DNA of 14,273 nt from Desulfobacteraceae bacterium. GTDB taxonomy: Bacteria; Desulfobacterota; Desulfobacteria; Desulfobacterales; JAABPS01. Every line of letters starts with the position of its first letter. Position 1 is the stretch's first letter. Shown here in pieces: positions 1-6,042 of this stretch. The notes below the pieces were generated by a model. The model searched no databases. It worked only from the letters and a program-made list of their open reading frames with translations, and was not told where the DNA came from. The DNA lies in the NCBI GenBank assembly GCA_011391835.1, contig JAABPS010000027.1, positions 1 through 14,273 on the forward strand, read 5' to 3'. A program made the position numbers and the translations under genes.

Positions 1-6
1 TCCTCA

Positions 7-51
7 ATGGCCATAGGATGCGCTGACGAAGGAAGCGCATCCTATGGCCAT
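7..51. repeat. 18-bp perfect inverted repeat with 9-nt loop
   Basis: Left arm ATGGCCATAGGATGCGCT (7-24) and right arm AGCGCATCCTATGGCCAT (34-51) are exact reverse complements around a 9-nt spacer (25-33). As RNA this would be a very stable hairpin. No T-run follows on the plus strand (51-60 reads TGTTGGCATC), so a simple intrinsic terminator is not supported in that direction; the other direction is cut by the window edge. It lies beyond the 3' end of the HicB-like gene on the minus strand. It could be a terminator of an unseen gene, a REP-like element or an element end. Confidence 0.8.
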
Positions 52-211
52 GTTGGCATCCGCTCCAACCACTTGGACGAAAACATTATCTTGAATGTGA
101 AAACCAAAACACACCTGCCACAAGAACAATCCATAGCAGTCTGGCAATTCTAACATCCATAGGTCGCGGACTTGGCATTTTGCCTCGGTGAAACCATACA
201 AAGAATCTGAT

Positions 212-430
212 TCATCCAATCATCGCCGTATCTTGGATTGCGTCATTGGGGAGCCCTCGAAAAATATCCGCTTTACGGTCCTCCAGGATCAACTCAATAG
301 CCTGCCGAAGATTATTCTTTGTTTCCTCTATTGTCTCACCCTGTCCTTTGGCGCCAGGCACTTCCGGGCAGATCGCCCAGAAGCCGCCCTCAGGTGCGGA
401 TTCTATGATTGCTGTGAATTCTGCTTTCAT
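212..430 (-). CDS. HicB-like small protein, without visible HicA
   Basis: This 72-residue protein has the HicB-like partial RNase H fold signature: a short first strand (EFTAIIESAPEGGFWAICPE), the V-P-G-A-x-G-Q-G turn with E-T-I-E-E, then a helix ending in E-L-I-L-E-D, and a tail with G-L-P-N-D-A-I. In type II toxin-antitoxin loci such a protein neutralises the mRNA-cleaving HicA toxin, and in this subfamily hicA normally lies beside it. The length fits forms that lack an extra DNA-binding domain. An AGGAA ribosome-binding sequence lies about six bases before the start. The 211 bases downstream were read in all three minus frames and show no HicA-like sequence; upstream is non-coding. It is therefore an orphan or a stand-alone HicB-like protein. 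The family call is firm; an antitoxin role is uncertain. Confidence 0.8.
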   Translation of the reverse strand: MKAEFTAIIESAPEGGFWAICPEVPGAKGQGETIEETKNNLRQAIELILEDRKADIFRGLPNDAIQDTAMIG

Positions 431-709
431 TATAATTTCCTATTGTTTGTTGCTGACCGAGCCATTGACATGTTGGCATTTTAAAGAATTTCGGGCGGTA
501 TTTTCAACCTATTCAGGATTCAGCGCAGGTGTTAAAACCGGTTGATGGAGATAGAATAATAAACATGTCAGGGATTGAAAATACCGGATTGAGTGGAAGT
601 ATAATAGATTAACTGCTTAAAAATCAAGATCAAAGCCTGTTTTTTGCATCTTTCATTCATTGCGAAAGCGGGATATGTTACAGCAGAGGCAAAAATCCCA
701 GCCAGCCAA
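431..709. other. intergenic stretch with a spaced 12-bp inverted repeat
   Basis: No convincing gene was seen in this stretch. It contains CGGTATTTTCAA at 496-507 and its exact reverse complement TTGAAAATACCG at 575-586, separated by 67 bases. It is the upstream region of the HicB-like gene and the downstream region of the methyltransferase, both on the minus strand. No clear promoter or terminator was found. Confidence 0.5.
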
Positions 710-1354
710 TTACTTCTTGGAACAGCGAAACGCAACATTTCTGGCAAATAGCTTTGGCCAGCGATCGCCCTTTTTCCCGCCTTTTACAGCCCGAACTTCC
801 TCAACGCAGAAAAAGCCTGAAAGAGCTGAAATTAACTCCTCGTAAGTGAAGAATCGGAGATGCGTTGGATCGCGGGCCATGGTCAGCTTTTTCCCGCGCA
901 ACACCCGCCAGCGGTCCTTGAGATGATAGGCAAGCGGAATGCTGCCTATCAGCATCCCTCCTTCACGCAGGACACGCTTTGCTTCACCCAGCGTGAATTG
1001 AAAATAGGGCAGGTGCTCAAGTACTTCGGCCATCACTACTACATCGTAACTGCTGCTTTCAAATGGAAGAGGTTCATTCAGATTCACCTCGATGGTTTCA
1101 ACTGCGTAGTTTTCTTTTGCATGAGCAAGAGCAGCTCTGTCGATATCGCCAATGGCTACCCGATTTCCATCCAGGAAATGCCGGGTCAAGGTTCCGTCAC
1201 GGCCTCCCAAATCCAGCACAGACTTGCCCCTGCCGATCCAGGAACAGAATATCTCTTTTCGAACGCTTTCCATGGAAGATTGCCGGAGCCGTTTGCCAGT
1301 AATGTGATGTTCTTCATAGTATGCGCCCAGAGGGGTTTTGCTGTTTGTGTTCAT
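710..1354 (-). CDS. class I SAM-dependent methyltransferase
   Basis: This 214-residue protein of the Methyltransf_11/25 type transfers a methyl group from S-adenosylmethionine to an unknown acceptor in the cytoplasm. Motif I (VLDLGGRDGT, residues 46-55) is the SAM-binding glycine loop. An acidic ribose-binding region follows (AIGDID, about 67-72). Motif II/III (VVVMAEVLEHL) and the post-motif helix with R-V-L-R-E-G-G complete the Rossmann core. The C-terminal part (H-L-R-F-F-T, then a basic stretch) resembles ubiquinone/lipid or polysaccharide-associated methyltransferases, but the substrate cannot be assigned. An AAAGGA ribosome-binding sequence lies about eight bases before the ATG. It stands alone, transcribed away from the operon at 1915. 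The fold is clear; the role is unknown. Confidence 0.85.
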   Translation of the reverse strand: MNTNSKTPLGAYYEEHHITGKRLRQSSMESVRKEIFCSWIGRGKSVLDLGGRDGTLTRHFLDGNRVAIGDIDRAALAHAKENYAVETIEVNLNEPLPFESSSYDVVVMAEVLEHLPYFQFTLGEAKRVLREGGMLIGSIPLAYHLKDRWRVLRGKKLTMARDPTHLRFFTYEELISALSGFFCVEEVRAVKGGKKGDRWPKLFARNVAFRCSKK

Positions 1355-1621
1355 AGTGGTCCTTTATTTTTGAGCGTTGACGTGCTTTCAGCGTATCAGG
1401 CAACACGTTCAATCCTTTTAAATTCAGCACAGGAAAAATAACAGAAAAAACATGCATCAAATATTGGCAAAACCGGATTGTTTTTTTCCGGAGTATTATA
1501 AAATAACTATCCAAAAATCAAGGATAAAACTTTATCTGGGTACACTGATAGCTCGATAATACCCCGGATGGACCTTGGGTATGATGAATATGTTTACTTG
1601 TCGTTTATAAATAACCGGGTA

Positions 1622-1633
1622 AAGTTATAACTT
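1622..1633. promoter_or_regulatory. 12-bp perfect palindrome AAGTTATAACTT
   Basis: The sequence AAGTTATAACTT is self-complementary. It uses the same half-site (AAGTTAT/ATAACTT) as the spaced palindrome at 1850-1868, about 230 bases downstream. Shared half-sites suggest binding by one protein at two places, but this is inference and AT-rich palindromes also arise by chance. Confidence 0.35.
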
Positions 1634-1776
1634 CCTGTTTTAGAGGTGAGAAAACTAACCGAACACAAATCTCTATCAATATTCAAAAAGATCATTTTTA
1701 CACCCGTTTTGAGTAATCATATCTCGCTGAGATCATATCTAACTTTGCAAAACTGCCTATCATCTCACATAAAAAT

Positions 1777-1823
1777 TATTTAAAAATTCTCTTGACAAGG
1801 GTGTCGGCGAATGCGATTTAAAT
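1777..1823 (+). promoter_or_regulatory. promoter of the acyl-CoA dehydrogenase operon
   Basis: A perfect -35 hexamer TTGACA lies at 1792-1797, preceded by an A/T-rich UP-like block (TTTAAAAATT). The -10 is weak: GATTTA at 1815-1820 with 17-nt spacing, or TTAAAT at 1818-1823 with a long spacer. A strong -35 with a poor -10 suits a regulated promoter. The same -35/UP block occurs in front of the gene at 12503. Confidence 0.6.
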
Positions 1824-1830
1824 CTCTAAC

Positions 1831-1848
1831 TAAGTAAACACTTACTTA
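1831..1848. promoter_or_regulatory. TetR-type operator palindrome
   Basis: TAAGTAA-ACAC-TTACTTA is a perfect 7-bp inverted repeat with a 4-bp spacer, a size and layout typical of TetR-family operators. It lies just downstream of the -10 region, where a bound dimer would block transcription. The third gene of the operon encodes a TetR regulator, so autoregulation is the simplest reading. The site is seen; the protein-site pairing is inferred. Confidence 0.65.
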
Positions 1849-1849
1849 A

Positions 1850-1868
1850 AATAACTTCACAAGTTATT
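1850..1868. promoter_or_regulatory. second palindrome in the operon leader
   Basis: AATAACTT-CAC-AAGTTATT is a perfect 8-bp inverted repeat with a 3-bp spacer, placed one base after the TetR-type palindrome and 46 bases before the start codon. It could be a second operator or a small leader-RNA hairpin. Its half-site recurs in the palindrome at 1622-1633 and differs from that of the 1831-1848 site. Confidence 0.5.
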
Positions 1869-1914
1869 GCTTATAAAGTTAAAAAGCTATGAAAACTAAT
1901 ATCGGAGATTGAGC

Positions 1915-3375
1915 ATGAAACCCGATTTTGAAGATCCAGGGCTATTCAGCTTTGACGACAGTTTTGCCAGTCTGTGTCATTTGGGAACAATAAAAAAGAA
2001 AGCTATTCAGCAGGCAAGAAAAGATGTCGAAAAGACCAGAGTCTTTGCCAGAGAGCATTTGCGCCCTCTGGTTTTAAGCACAGACCTGAAGATTCAACAA
2101 AACAGAGACGCTTTAGCAGATGAAATGCTGGCTTTAGCTGTTCAGCATCAGATGCTAAGCGGGTCGATTCCAAAATTCCTGGGCGGAAATTCGTCAGGAG
2201 TGATGTTTGGAATGAATCCCTCCATCGAAGAACTGGCTGCAGTAGAGCCAGCATTCCAGGCGGGTGTCATGGCGGGTCATGGATTGGGTATGGTTGCCTT
2301 AATGGTCTCCCAGAACCTTGAAATCATGGAACGCGTGGCGGCAAAGGTCGTGGAAGAGGAACGCGCGGGCAGGCCATTTATGATTGATTGTGCCATCACA
2401 GAGCCCATGGCCGGATCGGATGTCGAAGAATTCGATCTGCTGCCTCATGCCAAACTGGTTTCCCATGCACGTAAAGTGGACGGCGGCGCATTGCTGAACG
2501 GAAATAAATGTTTTATCAGCGGCGGCCATTCTGCTGATCTTCATGTGATCGTCGCACCGTTTAATTTGAATGATCCCGCCGGCACCTTGAGCATGTTCCT
2601 GGTGCCCAAAGACAGTTCCGGGTTTAAACTGGGAAGAGTTGAAGATAAAATGGGGATGAAAGCAGGATCTGCCAGCGAGCTTCTGTTTGATGACTGTTTT
2701 GTCCCGGATGAAAACATTGTTTATATTGGCGAGGAATTGCCTGCTGATTTTCGGGAAAAGATACTGCTCAGTGTCTTAGGGATTACCCGTATTGCGGTGG
2801 GCGCCATGGGTACGGGCGTTGCCAGGGGCGCATTTGAGGCCGCCCTTGAATTTGCCAAAAACCAAAAATGGAAGGGTAAAGCCGTGATTCATCACCAATG
2901 GGCTCAGGAAGTTCTGACCAATATGCTGATGAACGTTTACATGTCCCGAAGTGTCTATCTGGAAGCTGGGTACGTGCTGTTCACAACGGTTTTGCCCGGT
3001 GAAGCCCCATCGATTATGAATACCCGGCTGTTTGAAATTTTATATAACAATCCGATTGCCAGGCGGTTTCGCTACAGCAAGATCGTGAGGGATGCCATGC
3101 TAAAACAGTTCTTTGGCAAGCCTTCTTGGGATATTCAGCGGCTTCAATTTTTTTCAAGTTTGGCTAAAGTCGTGGGAAGTGACACAGGTATGGAAAATTG
3201 CCACATGGCCCTGGAGATGATGGGTGAAGTCGGACTTCGTCATGATTTGGGCGCAGAGAAACTCTTTCGGGATATTAAATTATGCCAGATTTTTGAAGGG
3301 ACCAATCAATTAAACAGACTGCACATGTTTAATCATTTTATTGCCAGAAATATACCCGGTGTCAGACCTTTTTAA
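1915..3375 (+). CDS. acyl-CoA dehydrogenase, large subunit with intact active site
   Basis: This 486-residue flavoprotein of the acyl-CoA dehydrogenase superfamily would introduce an alpha,beta double bond into an acyl-CoA and pass electrons to ETF. The middle domain has the flavin-contacting AITEPMAGSD (160-169) and NGNKCFISGG (195-204). The C-terminal helical domain ends in QIFEGTNQLNRL, where Glu461 matches the catalytic base of short/medium-chain enzymes. It is roughly 100 residues longer than classical forms, with extra N-terminal sequence and a helical insert around 360-400. The ATG at 1915 is preferred over an in-frame TTG at 1909 because GGAG (1904-1907) sits seven bases before the ATG. 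Twelve bases separate it from the next gene, a smaller homologue without this Glu. First gene of the operon. The acyl substrate is unknown. Confidence 0.9.
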   Translation: MKPDFEDPGLFSFDDSFASLCHLGTIKKKAIQQARKDVEKTRVFAREHLRPLVLSTDLKIQQNRDALADEMLALAVQHQMLSGSIPKFLGGNSSGVMFGMNPSIEELAAVEPAFQAGVMAGHGLGMVALMVSQNLEIMERVAAKVVEEERAGRPFMIDCAITEPMAGSDVEEFDLLPHAKLVSHARKVDGGALLNGNKCFISGGHSADLHVIVAPFNLNDPAGTLSMFLVPKDSSGFKLGRVEDKMGMKAGSASELLFDDCFVPDENIVYIGEELPADFREKILLSVLGITRIAVGAMGTGVARGAFEAALEFAKNQKWKGKAVIHHQWAQEVLTNMLMNVYMSRSVYLEAGYVLFTTVLPGEAPSIMNTRLFEILYNNPIARRFRYSKIVRDAMLKQFFGKPSWDIQRLQFFSSLAKVVGSDTGMENCHMALEMMGEVGLRHDLGAEKLFRDIKLCQIFEGTNQLNRLHMFNHFIARNIPGVRPF

Positions 3376-3387
3376 AGGGGATCAGAT

Positions 3388-4515
3388 ATGAGTACAACAA
3401 ACGACTATGAAATCAAAGCGTATCATCAAACAATCGCAGATTTTGCTAAAAAAGAAATTCGACCCGGCGCCCTGGAATCTGACAGGTTCCCATTTGCTGA
3501 TTTTAATCATCAAATCATACACACGCTTTCAAAAAATGAATTCTTATGTCCCACATTGCCGGAATCCGCAGGAGGCCCTGGAGCGGGGATACGCGTACTG
3601 GGCGCTATGCTCGAAGAGATAGCCAGAGAAGACGCCTCAACTGCGCTGACTATACTGATACAATCCATGGCCTGTACGCTGTTGATAGAATCCGGCAAAA
3701 GTGACTGGATGAAAAAATGGATTGGCGACCCTTTGAAGAATAACTCCGATTTGCTCGCTTTGCCAGTTTATAATGATCCGGCAAATCTTCTGGATTCCAT
3801 TCACGCTGTGGCAAAAGAAAATGGTTTTCTGCTGAATGGATCTTTAAACTATATTCCGTGTCTGCCGGTTGCAAAGGCTGTCATCGTTCCTGCAAGGATG
3901 GAAGAAAGCGATACCATCCATTGGTTTGTCATTGAATGTGAAACGCCCGGGGTCTCCATGAGTGACCCAATTGTCAGTCTGGGACTCAGAGGGTGTCCGG
4001 TCTCTGACCTGAAGCTTCAAAATGTATTTCTCCCGGATAACTCGCTGCTGTTAGACGGCAAAAACGAAGCGATGCGATATGAAAAGCTTTGTGAACGCTT
4101 CAGGGGTCCACTGACTGCCATATCGCTGGGAATTTTAAAGGGCGCTTATACAGCCGCTTTGAGTTACGCTAAAAATCGATACCAGGGCAAAAAACAAATT
4201 ATTGAGCATGACATGATCCGCATGATGCTTTCAAATATGATTTCATGGATCGATATCGCTTCGGTCGCCGCAGATTATGCCTGCCAGCTCGCAGATCACG
4301 GAGAGCCATATCCTCCTTCGGTATTGCTTTCCATTCAAAATCTTGTGGCCACGGCAGTCACCCGGGCAACCACAGACGGTGTCCAAATACTCGGCGGCTA
4401 TGGATATATGCATGAGTTTGGACAGGAAAAACGGATGCGCGACGCCAAGCAAATACAGGCCGTATTTGGAAGCCTGCCCCTTAAAAAGTTAGAGATCTTA
4501 AAAAGGAATATATAG
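3388..4515 (+). CDS. acyl-CoA dehydrogenase homologue with degenerate active site
   Basis: This 375-residue protein has the full acyl-CoA dehydrogenase architecture: an N-terminal helical domain, a middle beta domain, and a C-terminal helical domain with GGYGYMHEFG (336-345) and M-R-D-A-K (350-354). The usual Tyr-Glu-Gly-Thr that follows is V-F-G-S, so the catalytic Glu position is Phe360. The flavin/substrate loop T-E-P-x-A-G-S-D is replaced around 122-137 by a sequence with N-D-P-A-N, and the N-G-x-K-x-F/W-I segment reads NGSLNYIP (150-157). A Glu in C-E-R-F-R-G near 235 lies close to, but not exactly at, the alternative catalytic Glu of isovaleryl-CoA and long-chain enzymes. Paired with the intact homologue just upstream, it is most likely the non-catalytic half of a heteromer, as known for alpha2beta2 enzymes acting on sterol side chains. 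The role is inferred. Confidence 0.85.
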   Translation: MSTTNDYEIKAYHQTIADFAKKEIRPGALESDRFPFADFNHQIIHTLSKNEFLCPTLPESAGGPGAGIRVLGAMLEEIAREDASTALTILIQSMACTLLIESGKSDWMKKWIGDPLKNNSDLLALPVYNDPANLLDSIHAVAKENGFLLNGSLNYIPCLPVAKAVIVPARMEESDTIHWFVIECETPGVSMSDPIVSLGLRGCPVSDLKLQNVFLPDNSLLLDGKNEAMRYEKLCERFRGPLTAISLGILKGAYTAALSYAKNRYQGKKQIIEHDMIRMMLSNMISWIDIASVAADYACQLADHGEPYPPSVLLSIQNLVATAVTRATTDGVQILGGYGYMHEFGQEKRMRDAKQIQAVFGSLPLKKLEILKRNI

Positions 4516-5136
4516 ATGAAGCGAAAAAGACTCACCGCAGAGGAGAGAAAAATTTCTATTCTTGAAGCTACCATGAGGGTTGTCGCCCGGTTAAATTACG
4601 ACAGCGCAACGATAGCGTTAATCGCCAAAGAGGCGCGCATCAATCAGGCATTGATTTATAATCACTACAAAAGCAAACAGGATCTGCAACTTGGCATGCT
4701 GGAGTATATCTACAAAACCATACTTCAGCGATATACTTCTAATCCCCTAAATAGCGACGCGTTTAAAGAAATGACAAGTATTCAAGCCTTTGCTTATCTG
4801 TACCATAACAACCGTCAAGAAGAAGGACGGTTCAGGTCATGTGTGGTAAAAGCGTTGGTCGCAATTGATCCTAAGATTAGAGAAAAGGCATGGGGAATCG
4901 TAAACGAGGAACATACATTTATCGTTGGCGGTTTTACTGACGATTTAAAAAAGGGATATTATGAAAAAGATTTTGATATAGATACTGCGGCCTGGTGGGT
5001 GATTGCCTGCGACCTTTTGTTTTCAGCTTTATATATTATGGGAAAAACAGACGTAATTCCAAAGGAAAGAGTCTTTGAATCTCTTAAATATACAGAAGAT
5101 AAATTAAAGCCTTTTAAAAAACCATCTGAAAAATAA
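4516..5136 (+). CDS. TetR/AcrR-family transcriptional regulator
   Basis: This 206-residue regulator has an N-terminal TetR helix-turn-helix (about 31-54, I-A-L-I-A-K-E-A-R-I-N then L-I-Y-N-H-Y-K-S-K) and a variable all-helical ligand-binding domain. TetR proteins bind short palindromes as dimers and release them when a small ligand, often an acyl-CoA or a substrate, is bound. Its ATG directly follows the stop of the degenerate dehydrogenase with no gap, so the two are probably translationally coupled. The best candidate site is the palindrome at 1831-1848 in the operon promoter, giving negative autoregulation. The effector is unknown; the enzymes around it suggest the CoA ester that they process. 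Confidence 0.9.
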   Translation: MKRKRLTAEERKISILEATMRVVARLNYDSATIALIAKEARINQALIYNHYKSKQDLQLGMLEYIYKTILQRYTSNPLNSDAFKEMTSIQAFAYLYHNNRQEEGRFRSCVVKALVAIDPKIREKAWGIVNEEHTFIVGGFTDDLKKGYYEKDFDIDTAAWWVIACDLLFSALYIMGKTDVIPKERVFESLKYTEDKLKPFKKPSEK

Positions 5137-5153
5137 CGAACGGAGATAACAAA

Positions 5154-5981
5154 ATGACCTATTTCACGAATAAAGTGACAATGATAACCGGTGCGGGTTC
5201 CGGGATTGGTAAGGCCTTAGGGCAACAGCTTATCGAACTCGGCGCTGTTGTTGTGCTCGTGGACATCCATAGCGAAAGAATAAAATCAATTGCCGACTCA
5301 TCCCGCGCGGCTAAAGATCGTGTGAGAGCCGTCCAATTGGATGTAAGGAAGTTTGCGGATATAAAAAAACTGATTGAAGAAACCGTTCAGCAGCATGGCC
5401 GGCTGGATTATATCTTCAACAACGCCGGCATTGTTATTGGCGGAGAAGTGCGGGATTGCAGCATCGATGACTGGCGAGCAGTGATGGATGTCAATTTGAT
5501 GGGTGTTGTCAACGGCGTCGCGGCCGCCTACCCGGTGATGGTGTCACAGGGGCATGGGCATATCGTAAATACAGGATCTATTGAAGGGTTGCTGCCTTTC
5601 CCCGGTACAGTTTCATATGTGGCCAGCAAGTTCGGTGTTGTTGGGCTGTCCCGCGCTTTGCGAATCGAGGGGAAGGGTCTTGGGGTCAAAGTGAGCGTGG
5701 TCTGCCCCGGATATATCAAGACACAAATTTTTTATGATGCCAAACTGATCAATCTGGATCGGGAAAAAATTATGGGAAAACTGCCGGACAAACTTGCCAT
5801 GACTCCAGAAAAATGTGCCAGGAAAATCCTGAAAGGTGTCCGGCGTAACAAGGGGCTTATCGTTATCACAGAGTCTGCCAGGATAGGCTGGTGGCTTCAA
5901 ACCTTCTTCCCAAGAGTTATAGAATTGATGATGCAACTAAGCATTTCCAAGTCCAGGCGTGAATATAGAATAGACAGTTAA
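5154..5981 (+). CDS. short-chain dehydrogenase/reductase
   Basis: This 275-residue classical SDR is a cytoplasmic NAD(P)-dependent oxidoreductase of alcohols and ketones. The cofactor loop TGAGSGIG is at 12-19, Asp37 at the end of the second strand favours NAD(H) over NADP(H), and NNAG is at 89-92. The catalytic tetrad is complete: Asn114, Ser142, Tyr155 and Lys159 (Y-V-A-S-K). The C-terminal 40 residues are basic and amphipathic, as in SDRs that contact membranes or lipids. A CGGAG ribosome-binding sequence precedes the ATG and the gap from tetR is 17 bases. In this operon it may oxidise a hydroxyacyl or secondary-alcohol intermediate to a ketone, which would suit the decarboxylase-family protein encoded two genes later. 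The substrate is inferred only from context. Confidence 0.9.
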   Translation: MTYFTNKVTMITGAGSGIGKALGQQLIELGAVVVLVDIHSERIKSIADSSRAAKDRVRAVQLDVRKFADIKKLIEETVQQHGRLDYIFNNAGIVIGGEVRDCSIDDWRAVMDVNLMGVVNGVAAAYPVMVSQGHGHIVNTGSIEGLLPFPGTVSYVASKFGVVGLSRALRIEGKGLGVKVSVVCPGYIKTQIFYDAKLINLDREKIMGKLPDKLAMTPEKCARKILKGVRRNKGLIVITESARIGWWLQTFFPRVIELMMQLSISKSRREYRIDS

Positions 5982-6042
5982 TTGTACTCTTTTCGAATCA
6001 ATTCCTTACGAATTAAAATGTTTTAAAAAATTGAGGTAAATT

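Larger units (their letters stand above)
1355..1914. other. 560-nt divergent control region
   Basis: No coding sequence is supported in this stretch between the minus-strand methyltransferase and the plus-strand dehydrogenase operon. Its proximal part carries the operon promoter, an 18-bp TetR-type palindrome and a 19-bp second palindrome (listed separately). Further upstream are a 12-bp perfect palindrome AAGTTATAACTT (1622-1633), a 9-bp direct repeat ATCATATCT (1716-1724 and 1732-1740), and ATCTC-GCT-GAGAT (1721-1733) between them. The size and palindrome density suggest more than one regulator. Confidence 0.6.

Noticed and set aside
4..219. 71-codon minus-strand open frame overlapping the end of the HicB-like gene, at the place where hicA would be expected
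   Set aside because: The translation has none of the HicA features (no dsRBD-like core, no G-x-H-x-x-W/Y-x-N/H pattern) and runs through the 18-bp inverted repeat. No ribosome-binding sequence is evident.
1..482. Integron attC site or gene cassette around the HicB-like gene
   Set aside because: The inverted repeat is perfect and lacks the G-T-T-R-R-R-Y / R-Y-Y-Y-A-A-C core pair and the bulged bases that attC sites need.
1473..1491. CCGGA...TCCGG hairpin upstream of the methyltransferase
   Set aside because: The stem is five base pairs and the T-run lies inside the loop, so it is neither a terminator nor a clear operator.
1909..1914. TTG start two codons earlier for the large acyl-CoA dehydrogenase
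   Set aside because: The GGAG sequence would be only one base away, while it is seven bases from the ATG at 1915.
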